A stretch of DNA of 64,000 bases from Ctenosaura bakeri (lineage: Eukaryota > Chordata > Lepidosauria > Squamata > Iguanidae), in NCBI GenBank assembly GCA_948474755.1, contig CAOLHI010000150.1:744001-808000 (forward strand), in the 5' to 3' direction. Made by a program: the position numbers and the translations under genes. Shown here piece by piece: positions 34,656 to 47,032 of this stretch. Numbering within the stretch: position 1 is the stretch's first letter; every line of letters begins with the position of its first letter. A model generated the notes under the pieces. That model was not told where the DNA came from. It worked only from the letters and a program-made list of their open reading frames with translations, and did no database searches.

Positions 34656-37105
34656 ATCCCTGCTGTGAGGCATGGGAGCAAACATATTCTTCCCACATTA
34701 GTCAGGCCAAACAATATCATTATGTTTCGTTTCTTAATGAAACCAGTGATTTTGGTGATGGCAAACATATAGTCCATGTTGTGTTGACTGAAATGTATGA
34801 TAGCTTTTTCTTTAAGCAGTGATTTCAGTTTCAGTTTTTAAGCAATGATAATATGGAGATTAAAGGACATTTCTTCCCCCAGTCTGTGATTCACTTAAAA
34901 CACTCATGATTTATGTTTGATATCACTGGGTGATGTGTTTGAATATTTTATCACAAAGTGACGGGGTGCCTAATCTTGCTGTGGTTATAGCACTTTTCTT
35001 CCACAGTCCATTTCCCTCCTCCCTGCTTTCCCTTTGGACATGATCTGAATAAAGAATGACCGGAGCAGCTCGTCAAGAGCAGAACAACATAGAGTCTGCA
35101 GAGTGCTATTCCTCTTTTCAAGCCCCTTTGACTCAGCTGGGGCTTGAAGTAGGAACAATCTTCATAAGAAGTTCTATGAGACCCTGCATCAGAAAAGATT
35201 TTCTGGTTAGAAGCCTATCAATTGTTTTTGTTTTATGCCATTCCTGACTTGATAATATGCTACCCAACTGTATCAATGACCCTAGAGTGAAATTGTAATT
35301 AAATGCATACATGTAATCTCTCTCTCATTTTCTCTCTCAGAATAAAAAGCAAAGTGCATGCTAGTAGGTTTGTATGAACAACAAGCATGATCATCTACCA
35401 TAGCTTCTTGAGTTTCCATCTGATTGTAATCTTCTTCTGATTAGAGTTACGATTGCAAATGTCATCTGTATTGGTAGAAGAAGAAGCTTCAAGTTGCTTA
35501 TGCTGATTGTGAGTTCTTTTTGCAGTACCTGAAAAGGCATCTCTCCAGGAGCTTGTTAGAAAGGGGAAAGAAACTTGTGAAAATTTGGCTGACGTGGAGA
35601 AGATGAAAAAGTTGACACTGGGCAAGTGAGACACAGGTATGATGAGAAATGAAAAGGAAATATGGGGAATCTCATCCATCAGTTTTGACTTCATGTTGAA
35701 TAATGAAGGCAAGCCCTCTAAACCATCAGTATAACACCTTCATCATATTTCCAACATCTTCGATTTCTTTTTTTATAATTGCTATTTTAATTTGAAGTGA
35801 AGCTTGACAAGTGTCTTACAGGAAGATGGTCAGAATCATGTCTTTACCATTCCTGCTTGTCTCATTGTATTATCTTCACTGTAATCATGTCAAATTAAGG
35901 TTCACAAGGCGTCAATGTTTTCATGCCGGATTCATGTCATAACTGTGCTGTTTCAAGGGCTATATTTATGGTCAAATTTACAGAAAAAGGGACAGATTTC
36001 AAGATTTTATTTTCCATCCCCCCATGATTAACTGAACTGCTTATGCTTTTCTGCCATCTATGACATGAACTAGGTATTGTGAAATGTTAGGGAGAGAGAA
36101 CACTCTTAGGTTTTCCAGTGAAATCTAACTTGAAATACCAAATGAAAATATCAACTGTTTGATTATGCAATTGGTCAGCACTGTAATTGTCAGCTCTGAA
36201 AGCCACAAAGGTCTAATCAATCTGCTTTTAAAAAGCAAACTCAAATTAGTACTGAAATTGCATCATTAAGTGTTTGTCAGAAGAATCGGTGTTATTCATC
36301 TGAAAGTCTCTAGACTGTCTGATACAGAACAAAAGATCAATTAAGTTTAAGATACTTTTATTGAAAAGTTTTGAATTTGGAATGGAATTAGTGTTTTTTA
36401 TGGGTTTGACATTTTATGTTAAGCCAATTACAATGGATTTATTTTGACATTCTTCTAAAATATGTCATGTCCATTTAAACAAATCTTGTCAGTTTTCCTG
36501 TCATTTTCATTCTGAACACTTGTTGCAAACTTAACACTTTCTGTGATTTTCTACTAAGGGAGGCACAGCTTATCTGTCAAGAAAAGAAATAGGCATTGCC
36601 TTGCAAGATCAGACAATGCTCTATGTCTGACTGACCAGATGTCTCTGGAAATTCACAAGCAGAGTATGAACACAATGGCTCTTTCCTATTTGTTGTTTTT
36701 AGTGCTATGACAAAACTTGATTTCCAATTTCCTGAAAAGGACTTGCATTTTTACCTCATTTTAGATCTGCAAGGAATTTCTTTAGACTTGCATGTGAGAT
36801 TTTTCTGGGTTTACCTTCCAAATTTTTTTGGGTGGCTGTTGTGGTTGTGGTTGTATGGTGTGTGTGTGTGCATGCGTGTGTGTATAGGGAGAGAGAGAGA
36901 GAGATTGGGAGAGAGTTTTTCTTATACATTGACTGTCAACTGTTTTCCAGGCTCAATTCAAGGTGTTGGTTTTAACCTTTAAAATCCCGGACCTTAGCTG
37001 TCTAAGAGATTGTCTTTGTTACTCCAAAAGGTATGGAACTTTGAGGTCCTCCAGCAGTACTTGTGCCTCTGTGAAAAGGGAATTATTAGTTCAAAAAGGA
37101 AGGTC
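34656..37105. other. repeat-poor non-coding stretch
   Basis: Only a compound (TG)n/(GA)n microsatellite (36856-36905) is clear. 35810-36320 has no repeat signature, moderate GC and several homeodomain-type ATTA motifs. It is a candidate conserved non-coding region by appearance only. A minus-strand open frame (35395-35712) has no family resemblance. Confidence 0.4.
36856..36905. repeat. compound (TG)n / (GA)n microsatellite
   Basis: TG units with CATGCG interruptions, then seven or eight GA units. Confidence 0.9.
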
Positions 37106-38938
37106 TGCGAGAGGTGGCGTTACCCTGATCTCTGGGGATCCTGGAGGGGCGCCCAAATAACCAAACAACAGCAGCAACTTTGGGGAAAATTAGCTGGAGC
37201 ACTCACTGAAGCTAGCGAGAGGCAGGGTAACTTAGCAGGATCTTGCAACACAGCATCTACGGGGTCAGGTCAGTCAAGCAGTCAGACAGTTTAAAATAGC
37301 AAAAATGATGTTTTATTAAATACAGACAAATATTAAGACAACACAGTCACACAACTAACTAAAGAACTGGAAATAGGGATTTTCGGAGGGAAATGGGTGA
37401 TACGACACCTGTCTTGTAGTCCTGGAGAGGTATGAAGATAGAGTTCGTTGGGGTGCAGGGAAGAAGCTCAGCGCGGTTCGCTGAGGGGAGCTCGCCGACA
37501 CAAGGCGGGATGGAAGTCCGGACCGATCTGGGGTTGAGTGGGCTCAGTTACCGGAACTGAGGGGAAGGCTTGCCAGGCAGGGCGGCAACAAGGCGGTCTG
37601 GAACTCGGGAGCGATCTGAGGATGGTCTCAGAATCAGGGGTTTTTATAGGGTGAATTGTGACTGCAGACCATACCTTACTTGGTGAGAACAATGCAATTT
37701 AGGAGTGAGACAAAGCTTTGGAAAGGTCAGAGTTTAGCATGATTGGCTTAGGGTCGAATTAACAATAGTGTAGCCAGTATGCAAATGCGGAACGCTTAGT
37801 ACAGCTTTGTGAGGCTACCTGCTCGGGGCAGGGGAGCCTTTGTTAGTATTGTGCATAAGCAATGAGGTGTTTGCCGGAGAGGTCCCTGAAGTGATGAACT
37901 GGCTCTGTCTGGCCTGCTCGGATGGAGAATGGAATGTCCAACAATTATCGGCCATGCCTGTTTACGTGCTTGTCCGGAGGCCTCGCAAACACATGGAGCG
38001 GGCTGGCAGAGGAAAGCCGGGTGGTTTGATATCAAAATGAGATATTGTGTGCTATCTCCGGGTAGGCCTGAATCGCAGTAACAGTGGGGTAACCTTATGG
38101 GATCTTTTCACCAGCGTATACCAGTACTAACTGCAGGACACCAGCTGGAGATCAAAAATAATGTTTTTATTTGGGGGAGAATTCACAAACACACACAATA
38201 CTCAAGCAATCTCATAATCACACAAGGCTAGTGAAGGTAAAAAAAAAAGAGAAAGGTTCAATAGCAACAGGTTGGGGGTGAAATGGGTGATAATTACCAT
38301 TCCTGAAGCAGCAGAGGATCAAATGAGCTGTCTTAGATTTAGGAAGCCTGCAGGGTGCACAATGAACTGGAATCTGGGAGGGCTGTAATGTAGCATAACA
38401 CACCACATGTGTTCAAGGTGCCAGCAAAGATCCAAAGTTTGTGTCAGGGGTTTAAAATACTTTTTTTTTCTGTCCTGAGGGAAATGTGTGAATTGCTCTC
38501 TGGTAGAGCTGACAAAGGGTTCTGGAAAGTTTTGATTGCCTTTGCAGCCAGGTGATAAAGCATTGAAGGAAACCATGATAGCCTCTTAATTGCTGGAGAG
38601 GTGGGAAAATGAAAAAGGAAAAAGGACTGCTTCTGTGGGAAAGAGGTAGCAGGACGTCAGTCTTTAGACAGTCCTTTTAGCAGTTATATTCACTATTATT
38701 TCATAGGCTTGGGTACTTTAGAGAATGATCTAAAACTCATCAGGTAAAGTCTTCTGATTGATTCTTCTAAACTTATGACCTGGCCATGTTGAGGCCTTTG
38801 TCTGGCTTCCAAGCAGAGTCCTTTTTCCACACAACTTTTTAGCCATAAGTGCAAGATTTATATTTGTTTCATGTCAATTAAACAATGTTTATAGCTAATC
38901 ATACAGTATCATAGATTGGGGTATAGGGCATAGTAACA
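37106..38938 (-). mobile_element. solo LTR (family B) split by a family A solo LTR
   Basis: Outside the inserted LTR, 37106-37117 and 38084-38938 together form about 860 bp with TG...CA ends on the minus strand, aligning with the LTR at 30472-31313 along its length. A polyadenylation signal (complement of AATAAA) lies at 38166-38171. No exact target duplication is readable (left AGGTC, right GTCTT). The element is older than the LTR inside it. Confidence 0.75.
37118..38083 (-). mobile_element. solo LTR (family A) inserted in a family B LTR
   Basis: 966 bp with a perfect 4-bp duplication GTGG (37114-37117 and 38084-38087). The ends are CGTTAC (first base changed from T) and GTAACA. It is the reverse complement of the LTR at 18205-19056 over most of its length: shared 'gggcgcccaaataacc', 'ggatcttgcaacac', 'gcaaacacatggagcggg'-like blocks and the AATAAA signal (complement at 37312-37317). 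No internal retroviral genes. Confidence 0.9.
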
Positions 38939-40814
38939 GTCTTCACATGGTGAAGCTGTCCAGATGTTCAGCAGAACCTCTCTTCAGTGTACCAGCACCT
39001 GCAGAAGCCCACTTGAGAGTTGCTTCCACATTATGGAATGGGTCTGCCAGAGTAGTGATTAGTTTCCACTGTCACTGGTATTGCAAAAGGTACCAAGATT
39101 CTTTACTTCAAGCTGGCCGTTGAAAGAGTTTTGATCTGTGGTGATTTTAATGGAATTGTTGTTGGGTTTTGGATTTCTTTTTTCTGGTCTTAATGGGTTT
39201 ACTTACTTAATCACATATTTACATTGGGAGATAAATATGCAGCAGAATAAAAGCATAAAATGAACATGTAACTCTGGGCTCCTCAACACTGATGACGAGC
39301 ACCCATTCATGCTGCTTCATTTAATGCAAGAACATGTTATTTTGGGGAGCCTCTTCTTATTTCCATTTCCACATGCTCTTTTTTAAGAAAGAAAGAGGAA
39401 AAATAAAAAAAGCATAGTCTCTTCCTCCATCTGCTTCCATGTGAATCCTTCTGATTTTTTTTTTTTTTTTTGTGTGAAAACAATCTCTTTAGAACATTAG
39501 TGTAACAGCAGTATGCTTAAATGCCCTTTCTGTTGTGCTGGATGGGATCATGCCCCACCAGAAAACTAGAGAGTCCTCCGGCACCTTAAACTGAGTTGTA
39601 CCACCAAGTTTGTTTCTCCATCCTCTTTTCCTCTCTCCTCCTTGCACACACCCATAGTAGTCTTGCACAGTGAGAGGATCCTCTGGTACATTAAACTGAA
39701 TAGGAGTCTTACAGCTGCTTTCTCTTTCCCACCCCTTTTTTCTGTCTCCTCTGCTGCTTCTCTCCTTCCCCCTTCTGCACACAACAGTGAAATAGACCAG
39801 AGTTAAAACATGCAGGAGAGGGGCAAATTAGTAAAAGGCAGAAGAAGGAGAAGGAAGAGTTGTTTGGGGTTTTCAGAGATGAGCCTAAAATGTGGGGCCA
39901 CAATTCCCTAAATTATATGGAGTGAGTTCATGTATGACTGGTGTACGTGGGGTGGATGCAATGTCCTATTAATGATTTGTTAGCTTACTGTTAGAAGAGA
40001 ATACATTTGGGATAGCCTTTTATGGCTAAGGCCCAAGTTCATAGATCCTACTGTATATACAACGTAAACTTTAACTAGCTTGAGGAGTTAAACAAAGCTG
40101 GCACTGAATGTTTTGATATGCACAGACAGGCACACACACTTTAGTCTGTGGTTGCACTTATTCAAATGATAATCATTTTGTAGATGTCTAATGATGTAGT
40201 ACAAATCCAAATGTTTTTCTTTCCCCAGCTTCACAATCGAATGCATCTGTGACACAGTCTGTCCTTGTTGGATTGACATTAACTTGCAAAGGTAATTAAG
40301 GCTCCTTGGCTTTGCTTAAGTCTTGCATTGAGAGTAGACATCTCCTTGAGTGATTATTGAAGGCTTTGGAGTCTCTGTGCTCCGCTACTGAGGGGAGAAT
40401 GGGTAACAGGAAAGCTTGCTTATTATGCCTATTATTTTTTCCAGTTTGTGAGACATGGCCGTAACTACTAGCAGGTGGCAGAACAAATGGCAAGGCATGC
40501 TGAATAGAAATAATAGCAATAAAAACTTAGAACAACAGGAAGCCTGATAACGATAAAGTAAGAAAGTGTCATGGTAATAAGGCGAGAGAGACAGAAGGAT
40601 GGTGGGATTTCTCCACATAAACATGAACTAGATGGGATTAACAGGCAGCCATTAAAACAAACATGAGGGTCAACACTATTTTAAACATAAGTCTCAAAGC
40701 AAATTTCAGTTACGTACTTCCATTTTGTTCAACTAATCATACTTTGACATAAGTACTTGGACATATTCAGCCTGAAAACATGAGATTCATTTAATGTATT
40801 AACTTACTAAATTA
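38939..40814. other. unassigned stretch with one tandem duplication
   Basis: Holds the diverged tandem duplication at 39568-39790 and a poly-T run (39457-39471). No gene or transposon recognised. Confidence 0.45.
39568..39790. repeat. diverged two-copy tandem duplication of about 100-115 bp
   Basis: Copy 1 (39568-39660) and copy 2 (39668-39790) each run: 'agagtcctccggcacctt' / 'gaggatcctctggtacat', then 'aaactga', then a C/T-rich segment ending in 'ttgcacacac' / 'ctgcacacaac'. The copies differ by substitutions and by expansion of the C/T-rich part, so the event is old. Confidence 0.7.
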
Positions 40815-41228
40815 TGACATTTCTGCACGATGATGCTTCCACATGTCATCCTGTCACAGTCCCTGCAGCGCCTCTGCTGGGAAGGGAGTGGGCCAGGAAG
40901 GCTCCCCTCCGTACCTCACTGGCTCCCTGCAGAAGGGAGCGTGGTGGCCCTGCCTCTTCCTTCTGCAGCGCAGCCAGGCAGTTTCCACTGCTATGGTGGT
41001 GAAGGAAGCATCGCCAGCATGATTCCAGTCCTTCCACATGGCCAGGAAGGGCGAGAGCACTGCTCAATGGCAAGCGCAAAATGTTTTTTTTTTCCATTTT
41101 GTGAATACCATGCACTCACATTGCTTGGGGACAAGATGGTGGTCAGTCGGCGATGATGACATGTGGAAGAATGACCAGCTGACTGCTGCCATCCTGGCCC
41201 CACAGTGGCCCATTGTGCTGAAATGGCC
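40815..41228. mobile_element. large GC-rich MITE, PIF/Harbinger-like
   Basis: The left end TGACATTTCTGCAC and the right end (complement: GGCCATTTCAGCAC) are inverted repeats flanked by a perfect TTA duplication (40812-40814 and 41229-41231). The interior ('ctgcctcttccttctgcagc') is related to 24021-24440 and 60870-61286. Open frames of about 100 codons on both strands are not genes. Confidence 0.8.
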
Positions 41229-41330
41229 TTAGACGAAATCAGTAATAGTCCTAGGTGAAGCAGAAATGATGTTCCAAAGTTGGCATAGGAGTTATTCTGT
41301 GAACAATACCACATATTTTCTTGTGCTCAA

Positions 41331-41450
41331 GTCCTGTTTTCTGTGCAGAAAATGGGTTTCCTACACAGAAATCCAAGTTTCCTATGGGGAAAACAGGTTT
41401 TTGCACAGGAAAATATGTTTTTCTCCACATTTCTACAGAAGCTTTTCCTA
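41331..41450. mobile_element. copy of the 'TTTTCTGYGCAGAAAA' palindromic repeat family
   Basis: Repeated units 'ttttctgtgcagaaaatggg', 'tttcctacacagaaatcc' and 'tttgcacaggaaaat' lie head to tail. The inverted ends seen at 7576-7719 are eroded here. Confidence 0.5.
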
Positions 41451-44400
41451 CAGCAGAGAGAAAGTTACTTATTCATCCTTACATGCAAGGATGAAATAGC
41501 TTAGGATTTATATCCCTAGCTTAAAGTTAATGTATTGCAATCAGTTAGACTGAATAGAAGAAAATGATGTCAAAATAAGCCTTGCTGTTTGTCTGGGATT
41601 TTTGCCTTGCTTGGCTGAAGGGGCAACCCCATTTCAAAAATATAAATTCAAATAGAATTCACCAACAGATATTACACCATGTAACTGTTATCCCATATAT
41701 CTGATGTCATATTGAATCTGTATTCATTTTAATCATTCTACAGAACTTGAGGAAATTTAAAAAAATAGATTTTAACATTAATCCTATTAAGGCAGGCATG
41801 AGCCCAAAATACAAGAAGATAATGGAGTTAAAGGAATGCATAATGGTGTCAGAGCTATGGTTGATTTAAGCAAGAACAGAAAAAAAAAGGACTGATAGAC
41901 CTGAATAGTAGGGCCTTAACTTGCTGGCTGGATCAGCCCCACACCCTCTTAATACTATCTGCCTTGTTTAAGTCTGGTATCCAGAGATACCTTGGCAAAT
42001 AACAATGGCAACTGATAGGCATATTTGTGAATAGAAGGGAACAACTGATCATTTCATATATGTGTAGCAGTATTCCATACACACAAGGATAGCCAGTAAC
42101 ACTTCTCACCAAGAAACTGATTTTTATGTGAGGAACTGAGTTTATATGGAGGTCTGATTTTCCCTGCTACAATCCGTAGTTCTACACACACACAGTAGAT
42201 AAATTACAGAAGTTCACTGAATATGCAATCTGATCTGTCAACTGAAGTATGTAAGTGTTTATTTTTCTTCAACTGCACCCACTAAAAACAAACGAACAAC
42301 ACCCTGTTCCTATTATAGCAGGGGCAAAAAACAAGAATCTAACACACCTGATGGCCAGCACCCTGATAGTGGTTTCCTCAGGCATAAGTTGTGCTATGAA
42401 TCCAAAATGATTTCTTTCAATGATGTATAACAATCACATGCAGCTGACAGAAGTGTAAGTAGAGTAAGCAATGCAGAACCATTGCATGTGTGGCAGCTCA
42501 TTAAAATAGACAGAGTAACCTGTGAATGTATGTCATTTCTGTACATTTTATCTATACTTTGCATACTGCTATTGCCCAGTGGATTGTCAGCCATGGTTAT
42601 TGACCATCGGTCCACAGACATTGCTCCACATTGGTATCAGTTCAGGGATTATGTAAAGTAACTCTGCTGGTGGATATTTACACTGGAGCAATATAGGATC
42701 TCAGACATTATCAATAAATCAAAATATTTCATTTTCAAATAGTTAAAAGAATTTTTGGTTAAATTAAATGTCATTTCCAAGTAGCCCTTCAGTAATTCCA
42801 TAATATAGGATCTTGGCTACTATCAATAAATCAAAATATTTCATTTTCAAATAATTAAAAGAATCTTTGGTTAAATTAAATGTCATTTCCAAATGCCCCT
42901 TCCATAATTCTATAATTAAGACTTTTTTTAAAAAATAAATAAATAAAGGGCCTAATTTTGCCAAAGTCTAAGACATCTTAACCCTTTGAGGTTCAATGGG
43001 CAAATTTTAAGTGTATCTTTTGGCTCTTGCATTTATAATCAGTAAGACTTAAACATTGTGCCTAATTTTCGTGTGCTCTGAGCAAGTTTTCAGCCTATTG
43101 TAAATTCCAGATGAATACTATTCCTAAGAAAGCATGGGAGCAGAACAGATTGTTATATAGCATAATTGTTACCATTTGGCTCCAGTGCTGGTCTTGCTTC
43201 CAACTTATCAGTGAAGGGCATTGCTCTCGTCCTGAATGAAAACTCCTAGCTCCTACTGATCTTTCTGTAATTCACACAGTGATCTCTTGTAATCGCTTGT
43301 ATCTTCCCATTAGTGTTTGTTTTTAAACACATGCATGGACACCTGTTCTATCAGTGTGAAACTCTAATATATCATGAGCACATGCTGAGTTTTAAGCTGC
43401 TCTGACTTGGAAAGCCACCCAAGCTACCAATTTATCCTTTGGATTTGGTTTATTTAGGGCGGGTAACTTTCTGTATGGTGCCTTGGAAAGTACAATATTC
43501 CCTTGCTGACATGTCTGTTTTTCCTATATGTACTTGGTGTAGCTGTACGCGTAGAAAAGCGAATGTAGGGGAATAACAACAATTAGCCATTTTGAGTGCA
43601 TGAAGAAAGAAAATGGCAGGTTTTCACCTATGAAAGTGACAGTTGGATTCAGAGTCTGTAGTCATTTGTACCTGTTTGCGAATGGAAACTGTAAATTACA
43701 GAACGATGGAGCTGCCAAGCACCTCTGCTCAAAGTCCAGTGTTTTCTTTTTCAATCTAGATGCCTAATCTCATTACAGAACTACCTTTAACTTTACTTGT
43801 GGGTTTTCATGACGGACCTGTCAGAAAAGAATCAGTAGGGCCTAATTAACCACACAAGAGATGAGCTGTGACAGCACTAGTCTGTGTCACTAAGGCAGCT
43901 AAGTAGGAGAGGAAGAAAAAATGACTTTCTTTACCGCAGAATGTTCCCCAAAGAATTATACACAGTGTATCATTAGTACTTTAAAAATAATAGTGACTGG
44001 TTCATTCCTCCCTCCAAGTGTGACCATCTAAGTGAGAGCCCATAATGCTTTTTCTCCCCAGTGGGGACACCATCTCTCTTTTTATAGCAGTCTCCATTTT
44101 GGCAGTACAACTGTTTTCACAGAAGTCTCCAAAATGATTACAGGTTGGTGTTTTATATTCTCACTGGGCTCACTAGTGAAGAATCGTGAAAAGTGAGTTT
44201 TTGTGTGGAAAGTGAGTTTTTCAAGTTTTTCTAGGCATATATCTCTGTACAAAACTCAAATATGAAAATGTTGCACCAAAAAAAGCACATGGTTGAGTTC
44301 GTAAGATGACTGGTGTGGGTAGTGGTATTGGGAAAGTAGTTGAAATGGCCAAATATTCTAATATGGTGCAATTATTGTCTCTATACTGATATTAAAAATT

Positions 44401-44544
44401 CATTTACAAGCACATGTTACTTAACAAAACTTCCAACAAACCCCCTCCTTTCTACAATCTATTTTTATGCCTACTCAGCCTCATTTTCCTCCCTTCCTGA
44501 GCAGGCTGGTCTGGTCTAAATGATGGTGCTGGCTTTTTTTGTTT
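41451..44544. other. unassigned stretch with one tandem duplication
   Basis: The tandem duplication at 42691-42912 is the only clear structure. 43440-43900 has no repeat signature and somewhat higher GC, including 'gggcctaattaaccacac'; it is a weak candidate for conserved non-coding sequence. Confidence 0.4.
42691..42912. repeat. two-copy tandem duplication, period 112 bp
   Basis: ATATAGGATCT starts copy 1 at 42691 and copy 2 at 42803. The copies share 'atcaataaatcaaaatattt', 'cattttcaaata', 'ggttaaattaaatgtc' and 'atttccaa' with only a few substitutions and a 2-bp difference near the end. The high identity means it is recent compared with other repeats in the window. Confidence 0.9.
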
Positions 44545-45255
44545 GTTTTGATGGGGGACTTCAACATCTGAGAATGCTTTATGAGGAGTAGCTCAGAACT
44601 TTACTTCTTCCAGGAAGACCATGAGTCTAGCTAGGGTATTAAGTATCTTGAGCCACTAATGTCACAGACCAGACTGTAGACCTAGTTCCTTGTGCTGGGT
44701 GGAATGATAGTGATCTAGGTATGGTCTCTCTCTGGTGGGGTTTAGATCACTTAGAACATGGATCCTTCTCAAAGATGGGGGCAATTAAGATTTTCCTCCC
44801 CATGAGGTTGATAGATCTGGATTGTTTCCCGGGAGTATTCTAATACCTTAGCAAGTGATCCTTTTGAAGCACTGGCTGCTCTCTGGATTGTAGAGATAAT
44901 GTGGGTGGTAGATATGATGACTCCTGAGCACTCTGTCCAATAATGTGGAGTCTGGTGAACCATCTGATTTACTGAGGAGCCCTAGCAATGAAATCAATGG
45001 AATGCAGATTAGAGCATTGCTGGTGGAAAATTTGGCAGAGGTCAACTGAACAGGGAAAGTTTATTGGAAAGCTTATGTTATGGTAGTTATGGCAGCAAAG
45101 AAATACTTCTCTGCCACCACTGCATCTGCACAGTGTCAACCAATGGAGCTGTATGAGTGATCAAGGACTACAAGATGAGAATGCATTCCACTTGACATCC
45201 TGCTGTGAAGGATCTGAATCACACTTCACGAATAAAATCAATAGGATACGGTCTA
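44545..45255 (+). mobile_element. L2 LINE fragment, endonuclease to pre-RT part of ORF2
   Basis: With frameshifts and stops, the plus strand encodes L2 ORF2 features in order: GDFNI (about 44553-44567, an APE-type endonuclease block), 'VDLVPCAG' (44668-44697), a degraded 'SDH' catalytic block now reading GLDHLE (about 44739-44757), then AAKKYFSATTASAQC (45091-45135), which matches the L2 block between endonuclease and reverse transcriptase, and a 'HFTNKI'-like remnant (about 45223-45240). It is inactive and old. Confidence 0.75.
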
Positions 45256-46079
45256 ATTGGCAGAAATCTTATTCTCTAGAACTTTATCCTGCTTGTTCTT
45301 AATCTTCTCTCTGGAGCAATCAAAAACAAGACTGGTTCATCTTCTGTATGAAAATCCTTTATTAGTTCATCAAGAATCCATCTTGATTGCGATTCCAGAA
45401 ACCAGGTACAAACTGTCTTGAAGCCTTTGCATATTATTACTGTACTGCTAACTTTCTCAGCTGCTGATTCTGCTTTATGGTATTTTTCTTAATTTTATTA
45501 TCATATGGTATACTATGTTAATGGCTATAATCTACTTTGAGGTTTTCAAATATTGAAAGGTGGAATAAAAACATTTCAGAGAAAGAATACATATAGCTAA
45601 GGGAAAGGATAATTTAAGCAGAAAGGGAATAGTTATCTCTGGTCATTTATGATCACAACAATCTTTTCCCTCACTATGTTTACTTTTTTTCTTTTCCCTT
45701 TTTTGCCTTTAGGAGATTAACAGGGGACTGTTTGTAAGAACAGAGTTAAAATACTGGCAGAAACTGATACACAACGTAGCTGTGATAACACCACTTAAAG
45801 TGTGTTCCAGAAAAGAAAAAAGAACTAATTTCCATAACTACTGCCACAGCTGTGATTTAGAAAAAGAAAACATCAGCATAAAAATAAAAAGAAATAAAAT
45901 TACAGTTGAGGATAGGCCAGCTTACCTTTCATGTAATTGGAAAGAAGCGTTTATAGCATACAGTATTAAGAACATATTTTCACTGGAGTTTAATATGGCT
46001 CCTGCTTTAAGATTTCCAGTAGTTATCTTGTATATTCCAAATTCAAACTCTGGCAAGACTTATTAAACACTACATTTTA
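45256..46079. other. gap between two L2 fragments, unassigned
   Basis: Between the two L2 blocks a full L2 would carry the reverse transcriptase core. I see none of its motifs here, so the core was deleted or replaced. 45660-45710 is T/C-rich. An open frame at 45782-46066 is lysine-rich and has no family resemblance. Confidence 0.4.
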
Positions 46080-46560
46080 GTTTATCTGGCCAGAAACAGT
46101 GCAGCAAGATTGGTAATGGGAGCTGGCCCTTGCTATCATGTTATGTCAATCTTTTGCCGTTTACATTGGCTGCCGGTCCATGTCTAGATTTAATTGAAGA
46201 TGCTGTTTTTAACCTTTATAGCCTTAAATGCATTAAGGTCAAGGAGCGCCTTCTCTCATATATTTCTAACAAAAACTTAAGGTAAACTATCATCTGAAGA
46301 TCTCCACTAGGTTCCTGAAATACAAGATGGGTAATTGAAAAGAAAGAGACCTTTCAGTGGTGGTGCCCCATCTCTGCATTGCTCCTCACAGACACTCACC
46401 TGGTGTCTTCTGCCTGCATTATGGTGGTTTTGGCAAGACCACCGCCACCACCATGACCTCCTCCACCTCCCCTCTTTTCTTTCTCCTTCTTTCGGGCTTT
46501 TACAAAACTGTTTAGTGCTTTAGAACTTCAAGCTGTACATTCTTCTGGTTTTGTTAACGT
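46080..46560 (+). mobile_element. L2 LINE fragment, end of the reverse transcriptase ORF and 3' region
   Basis: The frame at 46083-46175 gives LARNSAARLVMG, then CRLHWLPV, the well-conserved end of L2 and related ORF2 proteins, followed by a 'LNAL'-type block and stop codons. The orientation is the same as the fragment at 44545-45255, so both probably come from one insertion with the middle missing. Confidence 0.75.
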
Positions 46561-46869
46561 AGTTATGCTGGGTTGTCTTCTTGTTATGTGACCTGTTAGG
46601 CTATCTTTTTTTTAAAAATGGTATCTTATGTTTTTAATGTGTGCTCCACCCAGAGAACTTTGGTCACTGGATGTTTTAAAAATCAACATGTTTATACAAA
46701 GGCCACAAAGTTCAGTTGATTAATTGCACTAAGGTTGGCAGTGGAATTTGCCAGAGCCATGCTCAGTAATGAAATTGAGGGGTAAGAACACACACACACA
46801 CATTCTCACAAAAAATATATACAGTTTTAATCATCGTCAGCAGGAAAGGGTCTACCAACAAGTCAAGAC

Positions 46870-47032
46870 TGTTGTTCTTGTGTACCTTCAAGTCATTTCC
46901 AACTATGACAAACCATCAGAGGGTTTAGTTGGCAAGATTTGTTCAAAGGGGGGTTGCCTTTGCCTTCTTCTGAGGCTGAGAGAGTGCAACTTACCTAAGG
47001 TCACCCAGTGGATTTCCATGGCTGAGTCACTG
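46870..47032 (-). mobile_element. Sauria-type SINE, partial
   Basis: 'gttgttcttgtgtaccttc', 'ggcaagatttgttcaaagg' and 'aaggtcacccagtggatttcc' are the tail and body of the family. The tRNA-like head (which would lie towards 47100) is missing. Confidence 0.85.
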
